In this document: piece after piece, positions 26,454-37,572 of the stretch
How positions within the stretch are numbered: the stretch's first letter is position 1
How the letters are laid out: each line of letters starts with the position of its first letter
NCBI RefSeq assembly: GCF_000143535.2
Contig: NC_037315.1
Coordinates: 1,364,001-1,428,000 of the forward strand
Source of the DNA: Botrytis cinerea B05.10
Lineage: Eukaryota; Ascomycota; Leotiomycetes; Helotiales; Sclerotiniaceae
Length of the DNA: 64,000 bases
Reading direction: 5' to 3'
Translations under genes and position numbers: made by a program
The notes under the pieces: generated by a model
What the model saw: the letters and a program-made list of their open reading frames with translations, nothing else
What the model was told of the DNA's origin: nothing
Database searches by the model: none

Positions 26454-26548
26454 GGAGAGAGGGAGAGAGGGAGAGAGGGAGAGAGGGAGAGAGGGAGAGA
26501 GGGAGAGAGGGAGAGAGGGAGAGAGGGAGAGAGGGAGAGAAGGAGAGA
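26454..26548. repeat. GAGAGGGA octanucleotide minisatellite
   Basis: A nearly perfect eight-base GAGAGGGA tandem, about 11 copies. One strand is pure purine and the other pure pyrimidine, a composition that can form triplex DNA. The minus frame reads a Leu-Ser-Pro-Ser repeat that is not credible as protein. Confidence 0.92.
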
Positions 26549-27492
26549 AATACTCTTTTCCTGGCCCTGGGGAACTTGGAACGAGGTCGCTGAACTGGGC
26601 TGAATCTTTGAAATCATAAGTTCATGGTTTTGGAAATTTGAAATTGTGTAATATCATAGTGTAGCGTAGGTTAGCGGGGAATAGCGTAGAGTAGTGTAGA
26701 GATTAAGATTGGATTTGGGGCTTGGGGATTGGGGATTGGGATTGGGATTGTGATGATGGGGTTGTGGTTGCAGTGAGATTTGCAGTTGGATTTGGGGATG
26801 GGGATTGGGGATTGGGGAATTGTGGCGCTATGGTGCTGTGTATAGATGAGAGATGCTCGAAGGGGAGGGGGATTATGGAAGATGGAAGATGGAAGATGGT
26901 TGGGGAATGAGAGTCTATTATAGGGGGTTTGTTATGTTTTAGGGGTGTTTTATGGTGGATGGAGATGCAGATGGGGTTTATACGGGGGTTGGATAGTGGG
27001 AAGAGGAAAGGGGAAAATGGCTCTGTTGTGGCGGATGCGATTTGGAAAGTGGTCTGGATACTTGGAACTGGGGCTGGGGTCTGAGATTGAGGGGTTATGG
27101 TGGATCGAGAGGATGTAGATTTTAGGGTTATTAGGATGTTGGCGTTGCGCTGGGTTTTGCTTTGCTTTGCTTTAGAGATAGCAATAGAAATGGGGAAGAG
27201 GATAGGGATGGAGAGTTTAAATGGTGTGTACATGATCATCATGGTTTAGAAGGAACGGTGTATGATGTGCTGAGGTATGTGTAATGCCGGCTTCTCAGAT
27301 GTTTATATTTGCGTATAGTTTGGGTTTGAACTAGCTGTGTATTCATTGTTATCGTATTTGGAAGATTGACGTGTAATTCAATATTTAAGCGCGATGTTTG
27401 ATAATGCGAGGAACAAGCGATAGGAGGGCAGGGAGGTGGGGTGTGGGGAGAAGTAGTGCGAAGTTATGTGTTGAGATTGGATGGGGAGTAAG

Positions 27493-27518
27493 TTTTTTTT
27501 TGGGGGGGGGGGGGGGGG
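27493..27518. repeat. Adjacent T and G homopolymers
   Basis: Nine T residues run straight into about 17 G residues. The exact length is likely to be sequencing-error prone. Confidence 0.85.
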
Positions 27519-29427
27519 AAAGTTGGAATACTTTGCTTGTAGAGAGAACGATGAGATGAGAGTTAGAAAGGAAAGAAAGGATGGAGTGGAAAAGGAAAAG
27601 GAAGGGTTGAAATATGGAGGATTGAGAGGAATGGCAGATTTTGAATTTTTGTTCAGTCTTGACACGCTGGAAAAATATATTGATGAATCAATAGCTGCAC
27701 ACTCAGAATTTTTCATGGAAATGTACTTGAAAAGCGTTCGCAAAGACAATGCCCGATTGGTTTTAAGGGCAGAGAAACCGTTGCATGCGTTGAGAGCAAT
27801 CTTCACAATTCCAGCAAGTCGGCTCATCTCTCCTTTTCTGAGTATCTGCTTCTCGCACTTTGGCGATCGATCAAAATGCTTCAAAGTATAGCGACAAGAC
27901 GAGACGCGAAAAGAAAAGAAAAGAAACTCTTCAAGATCAAGCTGGACCGAGTGACAGGGCCCGAAGACGCGGGTCAACAAAAGTCGCGAAAATACACTTT
28001 CCGACGGCACCTTGCGCAACGATTTGCAAAAGAAATCCATCACCAACATATCAAAACATGTACAATGGCTGTGTGTACTTCCGAAATTGTATCATGCAGG
28101 TTAATATGAGATATTCTGATATATGCATGTAGTCCATCAATCAGCCCATCTACACTTGCAGATTTCCAGTCAAAGTTATAGATTCTGCTGGGGATAAAGC
28201 CGATGGCCAGACCTTCCTTATACAATATTGTTGGGGGGTTGAAATTCTTTTCCCATGAGGTGGTATTGTGAAAAAGAACGCTTGTCTTATTGTGAGAATA
28301 ACCCCTCGGACATCCATGCTGAAATGACTAATCATTCAGCTCAACGAAACAAACGAATCTGCCCATACTCGAAGGATTCGTTTTTCCTCTCCGTCAGAAT
28401 TCAATCAGACCACCAAAGATCTCCTCGGTGCACATTGTTGTATTGCCAAGGTTCTTTGAATTTCCAAGGTGTATTTGCGCGAGAGGTTCGTGTAAGGGAT
28501 GCCCACCACCTCCTTAGTCGAGCATTTGTCATTCTCCATTGTCTCTGAGTTAGCGAACGATGATCCCTTTTTGTCGAGTTATCGCCACTTGCAAGAAGCG
28601 CGTCTTTCGCCAATCAAGGAATAATATGTCTTGCTTCTCGCGGGGAAGTCTTCCGTCGGCTCCCTGTTGATCAATCTGCACCATGCGGACCGGCATTATA
28701 TGATATGAATCTACTGCGCTCATTATGCACTCCTTACGCAGGTCCAAAACTTCCCTACTTGCCAGTAGATAATTAAATCAGGAGAACTCGGAGCAGAATA
28801 TCGAAATTTCAAATACGCATTCTGGATGTCGAGGATTTCACGGAAAATAGTATTGTTACTGGCATGTACCTACCCGTCGGAAATACTGTCTTCGACTTCT
28901 ACCTAGTAGAACCCCATGATATCAAACGGAGGTAAACAAACTTAGAGGCTCTCTTGTTCCTGAACGTATGAATCCTATTCTTTGGACAATAGCACCAATC
29001 AAAGGCTCGGGATCTCACAGCCGGGTGTTGGCCGATTCGGCACAAAGGGATGAACGTGGCTGGCAAAGTTCGAGGCCTTACCTGCGGGCGTATAACAACA
29101 AGTGGTTTGGTCCAATGAGCTTCTAGATTTTAAACCTGACAGATCTGATATGGCTTTTGCCTTCATACCATTTGCATATGATAACATCATGTTTATGCAA
29201 AGAATGAATACCCAGCCAGTTTTTTTTCAGACGAGTAAACCCTGAAAATAGTTTGAGTCCAGGGTTATAAACAAGTCGTTGTCTCGTCAATATCTCTCGC
29301 AAGGAAGATCATTCATCGAAGGGTTAATCTTTCAATCTATTGCAACGATTGATGTTCGCCGCTTTTCTAGACTTGTTTCTCCGGGGAAACCGATAGGAAT
29401 TCACCTTGCCTACATTCCTCATCAGCA

Positions 29428-30426
29428 ATGCGTGCTTCTAGCAACGAATATCTCGGCGACTGTCTTCCTATCGATAATGATATGATAGCGATACATCCAC
29501 ACAATGATTCGTGCAACGGCTGGTTACTGTCATCATCTACGATGGTCATCTCAAGGTCAGATATCGGGAAAGCTTGCGATAGCTCCACAGCTACTTTCAA
29601 TAGTTGGTCAAAGGTTTACGAAAATTCACCACAAGAATCACAGTCACAATGTCAGGTTTCAGCAAAAGGTTGGCAGCGACTTTCTCTAGTCGAAACAGAC
29701 CCAGGGATGATGGAAGATCTCTTCGAGGCATCTGACTCTGAGTCTTTTACTGATGATGACCCGTCGTCATTTTACTCATCTTCAACATCAAGTTATCCTC
29801 CGGAGAAGGAAGAAGAAGTCTGGAATCAGTATTTTTACACAGAGTCAGAGTATCTACCACCGCCTCCACCACCGCCGCCTGTACCTCATCGTAACTATTC
29901 ACTGTTTCCCACCACAATTCCACAATCACCTCATGGACACAATCAACATTCAACTCACAAGTCATGGCCTACACAGGCTTGGCCTGAACGGCTCGACTCT
30001 CGTCCCAGTCGTTCTAACGGCCGCGCTCGTGCGCAAACTACACCTTCTCAGCCAAACACGCCATCTAATCTCAGTTTGTGCACAAGTATCAATAATTCAG
30101 TCCCTGGATCATACTTTCCGGCAAGCTACCGTCATACTCATCCTCCTTTTCCCCACTACAACTCTTCGACGCCTCTAGTTTTGAAGTCCGAATTCGAGAC
30201 CGACTCCGACGATGAAGATGAGAACTCCCCAAGTAAAATGGCAAAAGCCATCGAGGAGATGCTTGAAAAGTTCCGATCGAATGGAGGGGCCTCGAACAAG
30301 AATGGGAGTGAAGAAAAAGCAAGAAGATCGGGTGGATTTAGGAGAAGTGCAAGTGAAGCCTGCGAGGCCGTCAAGGGGATCTTCAGTAAGAAGTCCCACG
30401 TACCTCCTGAACGACGCCTTTCATAA
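29428..30426 (+). CDS. Proline-rich, acidic, low-complexity protein of unknown function
   Basis: An intronless frame of 332 aa starting at a true ATG. I do not recognise a domain. The middle is acidic and serine-rich (EASDSESFTDDDPSSF), followed by an eight-proline tract (YLPPPPPPPPVPHRN) of the kind bound by SH3, EVH1 or profilin. A Ser/Thr/Asn/Pro-rich region with histidines comes next. The C-terminal ~100 residues are more structured: an acidic stretch, a short amphipathic helix (KMAKAIEEMLEKFRSN) and a basic SGGFRRSASEACEAVKGIFSKK segment. The even codon choice over the full length and normal stop make it a likely real gene. Alternatives are a cytoskeletal or signalling adaptor; no function can be assigned. 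Confidence 0.65.
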   Translation: MRASSNEYLGDCLPIDNDMIAIHPHNDSCNGWLLSSSTMVISRSDIGKACDSSTATFNSWSKVYENSPQESQSQCQVSAKGWQRLSLVETDPGMMEDLFEASDSESFTDDDPSSFYSSSTSSYPPEKEEEVWNQYFYTESEYLPPPPPPPPVPHRNYSLFPTTIPQSPHGHNQHSTHKSWPTQAWPERLDSRPSRSNGRARAQTTPSQPNTPSNLSLCTSINNSVPGSYFPASYRHTHPPFPHYNSSTPLVLKSEFETDSDDEDENSPSKMAKAIEEMLEKFRSNGGASNKNGSEEKARRSGGFRRSASEACEAVKGIFSKKSHVPPERRLS

Positions 30427-33400
30427 ACTATAACAAAATGAACATTTCTTTTGTACGAATGGTATTATGGACAATGATTAATGATCATGATTTTGCGTTG
30501 GAATGAGGTATGAAAACTAACCTGGGCGGTTTATATATTGGTACATGTACTTTTCCTTTCATCCACTTGGTCGGGCTAAAAAAAAGAAAGTGCTCACGGA
30601 AACATTTATGTTGGGTTAAAAGAAGTCTGACAATTGGAGTATTATTGATTTGTACCAATCAGTTGATGGGAATGATATCTTCTAACGGCGCTTCTAAGGT
30701 GTAGAGGGTTAATGGACAAAATGGAGATATGAAGAAAATGGGGAATGGAGAAATGATGGATATGATATGACTTGATGAGAGAGATAATGAACAATATTTT
30801 TATTATCCTACTATTCAACTCGCAAATGCGAATGTGTCTTGATAGTTATTTCTCCTGATGCTCCCCATTGAACCAATATCCCTTATTGCATTGTATACCA
30901 GAAAGCTACATGATAGGATCTCAGCGCAATCAACACATAGTACTAACTGACAACATCTTCACTTTTCTTCCAAAATGTCTTGCAAAACAATCAACGCAGC
31001 TGAACACAAAAACAAGAACACACGGATCGCCCAAATGTGAAATGTGATAGGTAAATGTGATTATCACGTGTTAATAACATGCTGAGGTAGGTAGCTGGGT
31101 AGCGCCAAGGACCTAGACTCGTATTCGCCAAAAGTTCCATCCCATCGTTCAACGACAACACTTTCTCGAATCGTCTTGTGTACCAAGTGTGTCTTATTTC
31201 TGATCTGAAGCTATGCGCATTGCGTTGACGATTGTGAAGATGGTGTTGTTGATGTGCCACGAAGATGAGGAGGTTGATTACTTAATCGTGAGTTTTGTGT
31301 ATCCATTGGATCTTTGCAAACGCTTTCTTGAGGCATGCTTTTTTGCAGTGTTAGTTCTGTGGAGCTTTGCAATAGTACTTTTTAGAAATTGGTTAATGTA
31401 GACGTGATGTGTTTTTGATGAAGAAATAGTACTGTTGGGAAGAAAAATGAATGAATGCTTTATCGGGATTGAGATGCGCTGGCACTTTCTACTCAGATAG
31501 TTCTGAGATGACATGAATGATAGTTTGTGTGCTCGGGAGTTAATTCGTTGGACTTGTAAGATAATGTGATGTGAATAGGCTCTATATCTCACATTCTACC
31601 TCCCATGATGAAACTTGCTTTCTTGAAGCTTCGACTCTAGGAGATCATCACTGTGGGAAGTTGTCAGTCGACAATGCTTTACCTGTGTGGAAGAGAGTGG
31701 GTGATAGCAAGGATATCAAGAGATTGGTGGTATAGCTACCTCCTGGAGATTCGTGTTTGTGTATCACTAGAATGACGCTGTATTCTTATCGCGAAGTTTG
31801 AGCATCACTGAGTTAAATCTCATATCTGAAAAATGTAGCTGGCGCATTTTGAGTCTTCATAGTTATCCTCGAATGGAGATCATTTTACCTGTCTATGTAA
31901 ATTTTGAAGAGACCGAGCATTCCGAATGTGACGTCAGTGGATTACGCTCTTTTGCTGCAGACGCGTTCAAATATGAGGCCAGGAGTGGAGATACTTGAGA
32001 GTTCTAAATATACATTTGTTGATTTTCATGGGTCGTTGACGAATCTCCGGGACTAATCGGCGCTTTGTTTAGAGAATTGCGTGTCCATACTAGACTACAG
32101 TTCTTGTTGTTGTACGAATCCGACACCGAGGATTTTACTATGCCTTGCTGCTAAGCGGTGGCTATGCATGGATCTTCATCTGCACCTGTGTACATCTCTC
32201 CTCCCAACATTTGCCTCGAGTTGGGATCATCCGACTAGTATCGATAGAATTTCAGCAAGTCTACGCGATTTCTCGAAGCACGACAACCAGTGGAGATTCT
32301 GGATTTCCACAAATTACGCTTGCAAGACTATTTACTGAAACATTATTCAATCGAAACTTGCAAGTTGGAAAACAATTAATAAATGTGCTTCGGTTGATTG
32401 CCCGACAAACTACCATTATTCAGCGGCTTTTGTGTAGCACACCATGTAATAAGCATCTTCTTGGTTTGACGATTCACGTAAAAAGCCGCGAGTTTAATGA
32501 ACCCAAGGAAGCATGGCTCGCACAAGAAGTGCATGCTTTCATCCGATCTACCACTGACGACAAGGCTATCTTCGTTAATCACTCAGGAGTTAAAGAATTA
32601 AAATTTTCACCCACTTTTTAAAACAAGCAGCCCACCCATAATTTGAGCACACGCGTCGGGATCAAGAAGGGTTGGAAACCAGAAATTTGGTGCTAAAGGA
32701 TAGGCAACGTATAAAACAAGGATAGGTCACCATGTGGTTGCAGCGTTGTCATTTTGATTTTTTTTGCCCATACCCATGCTCGAGCCATGTCACCTCAGAT
32801 CAAAACTCGATGAATTAATCACCGTTTGAAATTATCCGGGGAGGCTATGGTAAGTATATGTATAGCTCGCCCGCTAATCAAGTCAATTGCTACAAAACAT
32901 CTATCGTGAATAGGACCGAGCATTTACTCAAGTAATTTCCTACGAGTTGAATATGTGTGGTTGAACCGCGTTACCAACACAAGACGTGTGTTTCGCTTCT
33001 TGATATGCAACTAGGAAGGCTGGTGTGTTCTGGAAGTACCGGGAGTGTGGAGCCGGCTGCTCCCAATAGAACGTTTAATCGATTGTTCCTTGGGTATTTT
33101 GCGATATGAGGAACTTCAGTGATGTTTCGAATTGCTTGATTTCTTTTTTGGTGGGCTTGTGGATCTTCATACCGTCCCACAAGGATTGAAATTCGGGGAT
33201 GTTTCCACTACTATCGATCTCCTGTCTTCATCAACCAAGAATGCTTTTTTGGAATTCGTTTTAGCGCTGCTAAATCATGGACCCCTTACGACGCAGGTGG
33301 AGAGAGCTTAAATGCCATCATTCTATCTGTATGACATCAATTTATCTAAGTCTGACAATAATATCTTGCGCAAATGAAGGTCTTGTGCTACTGCCGGAAA

Positions 33401-34560
33401 GGCAATCTATGTGAAGGAATCGGCCACCGATCTATAATCTAACAATAGCTCTTACATGAAACCTTTCATTTTGACCTAATGAGCGTTTAAACATTTCGAG
33501 CTTACTACATTTGACAGGTATGGTATTAGGGTAAGATTCTCCCAAGAACGATGATAAGCGCCAATAGGGCTTCGTAGCCTAGTTGGCGCCAATCTACATA
33601 CCCTCGCCCCTAGGCGCCCCGCAAAGTTTAAATCCTTCCCTAGACTAGTTCCAACATTAAACGCAGCATGACAGCGACATGTTACGATCTATCCAATCAA
33701 TACACCATGTTTTATTTCCCCTCAATTATCCACTTCACGACAACATATGATCGCAAGCAGGAAGAATGAATGGCAAGACTCAAGGGCTTTCTCGCGTGCT
33801 GACATTTGGTCACGTATGAGGCATTGTTATGATGCATGAGGTAAAATATGTTGTCAGAGCAAGGCGTAATCAAGTAATGTAAAGAAGTGGGAGGGACCGA
33901 CTCTCCCTGGATATCATTTGGGCGAGTGAGACATTTTCCTTCTTTTGTAGATACATTCTTCGAACAATTCCATTGTTAGCAGCAGCGGGAAATGCAGAAT
34001 TTCACGGATTCCAGACTTTTCCATTTTTGTTTCACTCGCACATTTTCCTCTGATTGTCCATGGAATTTCCATAGATTGATTTCCTTTAATGAAAGTCCAT
34101 TTCGTTTGGAGATTTTCATCAGTGTGAGACTTTGACCCGAAGCTCGAGGATTGGCCTCAGCATCGGTGCCCATTTTTGGTCTGTGTAGCGCTTGCTTTAT
34201 GAGGCAGGGCAAAATATGTTCCCACATTACATTTCAATTCCTTCGAGATATTGGCAAGCGCGATAGACCTTGGTCCATCTTTATACCGCCGTTGAGTTAC
34301 AGTCTTATATTTAAGAATTCGTTCATCGCTTTCAAAAAGACTTGTTCGATACTCCACTTCTACTCTGTACACATTGTTAATAGTTATTCACCCTCAGATT
34401 TCTTTCACTAGTGGGATTCTTTCAAGAACGCTATCGCCGTACAAAGAAATCAACGAGCCATATATTTAACGGTATATTTAAACCTTTTACCCCTCACTTC
34501 GGTCTCGAGATAAACCAGCAAAATTATATATACAATCACCGTTACCTAACACTATCGAAA
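30427..34560. other. 4-kb gene-poor, AT-rich region
   Basis: No frame here carries a recognisable domain or convincing splice pattern. A plus frame at 32145-32621 is the longest, but it lacks family resemblance and may be decayed coding sequence. A notable inverted repeat lies at 33558-33589. Confidence 0.5.
33558..33589. repeat. Strong hairpin-forming inverted repeat
   Basis: The left arm GCGCCAATAGGGCT pairs with the right arm AGCCTAGTTGGCGC around the tetraloop TCGT, giving about 13 base pairs with only small bulges. It stands in otherwise structure-free spacer. Confidence 0.7.
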
Positions 34561-34728
34561 ATGGATGACATCGAAATCATCTCCGGCTTTTTCGTCGTCA
34601 ACTCCGGAGTATTATTATTCGTTGCATTTCTTATTATTGTGTCAGTTTTACTGAAGATCTGGACGACTCTTAGAGCAATGCCTACCCTCAAAGATTTGGA
34701 AATGCAGAGGGCTGCTGAGTGGGCTTGA
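34561..34728 (+). CDS. Possible 55-aa single-pass membrane microprotein
   Basis: An ATG in good context (CGAAAATGG) opens a 55-codon frame with many C-ending codons at the start (GAC, ATC, TCC, GGC, TTC, GTC, AAC), unlike the AT-rich surroundings. Residues ~12-32 (VVNSGVLLFVAFLIIVSVLL) form one transmembrane segment after an acidic N-terminus (MDDIEIIS). A charged tail of about 20 residues follows, ending EMQRAAEWA. The upstream ~100 nt contain TATATATA-like boxes and an AC-rich leader, as expected for a promoter. The frame continues open upstream to 34411, but that extension is AT-rich and unlikely. No family is recognised; it may be chance. Confidence 0.4.
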   Translation: MDDIEIISGFFVVNSGVLLFVAFLIIVSVLLKIWTTLRAMPTLKDLEMQRAAEWA

Positions 34729-35942
34729 GGTCGAGATAATATTTTCACCGATTTCTTTAAAGAGGATAAATCCTCGTAAATTTTTACCAGTTTGATGGCA
34801 AGATTTGCGATTCAAATATCCCGAAGTTCCCTCTGGATCCAATATTCTGGATGAGAGCGCAGTTTGCCTTGCTTTATGTGTCGCCGATGGGCTGCAAATC
34901 TTCATGCAAGATGCTTGGCGCTGGATAGCAACGACCCAGTAGAGATAATTTGCCCATCTCGATCTCTGGCCAAAATAAATATCCTCAAATAGTGACCTTG
35001 CAGCTCTGTACCGGCTTGGATGAAATTGGAGTGGTCTCAATTTTGGTCACAGTAATGGGGACTGTGAGACTCAAGCCGAAAATTTTCAACAGTCGACGAG
35101 AATAGCCGAATCGCTATCACATCAAATGTGTTTGGGTTTGGTCGTGAGAGTGCGTCATCCGGGAATGGCTGGTGCGTTTTAAAGGACTTCGGTATGGGAC
35201 TATTTCGGATATCGTCACAACAATGACTACTTCTTCGCGCCGCCACATCACCTTACTCTTCCCTCGGATTATTCATAAGGTCTCCTTTCGGCGCGAAAGT
35301 GAATAATAAATTGAGAGGCCGATTGACATGATGCAGTTAAGATTGCGAAAATACAATACTTTGACCAAATTATTGTAGCGTTGAAGATGACCTCCTCCCT
35401 TTCATTGAAAGAGTCCTCTTGGACAAACAAGCCCTTGACAACGAACATGTTCCTCTCGGGAGATCTGGTTTCGATTTGAGTAGCAATGTGGCGCAGATTG
35501 GGATATAGGAGGAACGGAATGAACTTTTTACCACTGGGCAGAGGGCCTAGTATCGGAATACTTAGCCTCCGCTGTTTCAGTATTGATACTCGCGTAGAAC
35601 TTAATTGGAGAGGCCTAGAGTTCTACTACTGCGTAGGAGTTAGCAGATAGATGTTCAAATTTCAGATTGGGGATATTCACAATGACTTACAATCCTCCTC
35701 AATATCGCATCTCACCTATGTTCATGCAATCTATGCTGCGTAGAAAAGCCAAGATGGTTGAAAAGCATCGATTGGTCTGCCTATAATATGACCAAAAACG
35801 TAGATTATCCGCATGATTCTCCTCATTTGTCTCTGATCATCCTCCATCTATGATTCACAGGATATCCAAGACGAAAAAAAAATCATCGATGAAAGAGTTT
35901 CAAATATTGCGAGACACTTAGGCGCACCTAATGGCTCTTCTC
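34729..35942. other. Spacer with hairpin-rich segment
   Basis: No gene is supported. Around 35,544-35,626 there are two short AGTAT/ATACT palindromes, the 8-bp inverted repeat GTAGAACT...AGTTCTAC (35594-35626) and two copies of GGCCTAG. Confidence 0.45.
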
Positions 35943-36794
35943 CTAGGTCTGATGATCCTCCATCCACTTTTCCAACGCTTCCTTACACTCCTGCCTCTTG
36001 AAATCCTCAGGCCATCCGTGTTTTTTGATAATAGCTTGCAGCTCCTCACAGTGCTCCGTATCCTCATCTCTCTGTATATCTTCATCATTCCAGACCTTCT
36101 CCCTCCCAGTGGGATCTGTGAAGGCAACCCAATGCAAGCTTTCAAACTTGCTTCTCCATTCAGCCAAGAGATCCTCAAGCTTCTTCGTCTCACCACATGT
36201 ATTGCGCCATGATCTTGGGTCATCGGGGGCGTAGTCGACATCCGTTTCGGTAGAGTTGTTGTGTGCCCAATCTGTCACAGTGCCTTGATGCCCTTAGCAA
36301 AGGTCCAAGTAAGACCGCGAGAAGTATAGTATACCATCAGTAGTATCGAGCAGCCACCAATTCCCCCAATAGTTGTCCTCACTCATCGTCAAGGGGATAA
36401 CCCAGCCTTTGACTGCATCTTCTGGCCAGGCAAGGTCAGGCTTGAAATTCTTCGCCTCCTGTATATCAATCGGCTCTCTGAATGGTGCAGCAGTGTAATT
36501 AATGGGAAATGTCCCAAACGCGATCGTATAGCCTTTATCCTTGTCTGGATTCTGCAGATATGGAAGGTGCTTGAGGAGGTCAATCACAGTATTAGTCTTC
36601 TCTAGCGGTGCGAAGTTGGATTCTGTGATATTCGGCCAGCCAGATGTGGGAGGGGAGATAATGTCAGATTCTTCGACATAGGGAAGCTTGCTTAGGGCTT
36701 TGTAGTAGGTTTCTACTGCTACTATGATTGATTCGGGTTTGTAGGTCAATACTTGGCCGTCGAATCGAGGATCTGGTTTGTTGGAGGTCGCCAT
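35943..36794 (-). CDS. Unrecognised 266-aa cytosolic protein
   Basis: Two frames on the minus strand are separated by a stop codon but join through a 51-nt intron (36284-36334; donor GTATAC, branch TGCTAAG, acceptor CAAG). Exons are 36335-36794 and 35943-36283. The join reads LLDTTDGTVTDWAHNNSTET and removes the stop. There is no signal peptide or membrane segment. The protein is rich in Trp, Pro and acidic residues: an N-terminal helical part (IIVAVETYYKALSKLPYVEE), a central PPTSGWPNI motif and WWLLDTTDGTVTDW. The C-terminal part is helical and charged (WRNTCGETKKLEDLLAEWRSKF, then WPEDFKRQECKEALEKWMED). I do not recognise a named domain; I have the impression of a multicopy fungal family with a beta-type N-terminal module. 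Confidence 0.7.
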
Positions 36795-37572
36795 GGTTAT
36801 AGAGTTTGTGTACGAAACGTCGTGAAATAAGCGATTTGCAAAATATTAGTATTGAATGTGACGAATCGTACTGATTTGCCCGAATTCAATTGGAAAGAAA
36901 CCAACGTCAGCGCAGCTATACATGTAGTGATTTTCCTCTTTCTAAGAATCTATGTTGGCCTTGCCATCGGATCTATATACAACGAACTTCGGACACTTTA
37001 ATACTCAAGACCCTGTTTTGAACGAAATCATGATTTTCGAGATTACAAGTGAACCTGTTGCTTGAAAAGAAGAGTAACCTTCGTATACGCCAGATCAGTC
37101 AGGACCAGCTTTCTAGGCGTTGTACACGTTGTTTTCCGAATTGACCTCTTTTCGAAGATGTTGCGACCAAGCACGTGATTTGTGTGATCATCAATGGTTT
37201 CCGGGTACCGTACTCGATACCCACAAGTTATTGAACGCCTAATACATGTGAGACTCAGGAGACCTTGATCCTGTCGACATCGTCTTGTCTTTCATCTGGA
37301 TCTTTTAGAAAAATCATCAATATCTATTGCTAACAATGCACATAGCATGGCACAGTAATCCCCAAGGATTTCATCAGTCACTTGCTAGATTTATTTACAA
37401 CACCACGCGCTTTGAACCGTTACATTTTGTCATTAAATAGGCTTATCGGCGCGAGTTCCTGCTTACCGTGCCAACCTTGTTCTTCAATGTGAAACGAAAC
37501 GTCTTTGAATATTGAGATCTTGATGAGTTACTTTCGCGCTCTATTGAGTTGTTGTTCGCCTATCATGAGGCA
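36795..37572. other. Divergent spacer
   Basis: Upstream region of both the 266-aa gene (-) and the GT90 gene (+). No clear element beyond AT-rich sequence. Confidence 0.45.

Larger units (their letters stand above)
25553..29427. other. Long gene-free spacer with purine-rich repeats
   Basis: Nearly 3.9 kb with no gene I can support. From 26,160 to about 27,500 the plus strand is almost entirely G- and purine-rich (AAGGG, GGTAGATTT, GAGAGGGA, GGGGATT arrays). Opposed overlapping frames at 27378-28049 (-) and 27481-27891 (+) have no recognisable family and are anchored on homopolymers. From 28,100 to 29,427 the sequence is mixed spacer. Confidence 0.5.

Noticed and set aside
26126..26617. 163-codon minus-strand Leu-Ser-Pro repeat protein
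   Set aside because: Direct translation of the GAGAGGGA minisatellite.
27378..28049. Overlapping minus (223 aa) and plus (136 aa) frames
   Set aside because: Mutually opposed, both run into the T9G17 homopolymer and show no family.
32145..32621. 158-codon plus-strand frame
   Set aside because: No ATG-supported domain, no splice partners; may be decayed coding DNA but nothing identifiable.
32955..32990. Possible tRNA B-box-like sequence (GGTTCAACC on the minus strand)
   Set aside because: No matching A-box, acceptor stem or anticodon arm at proper spacing. No tRNA found elsewhere by eye.
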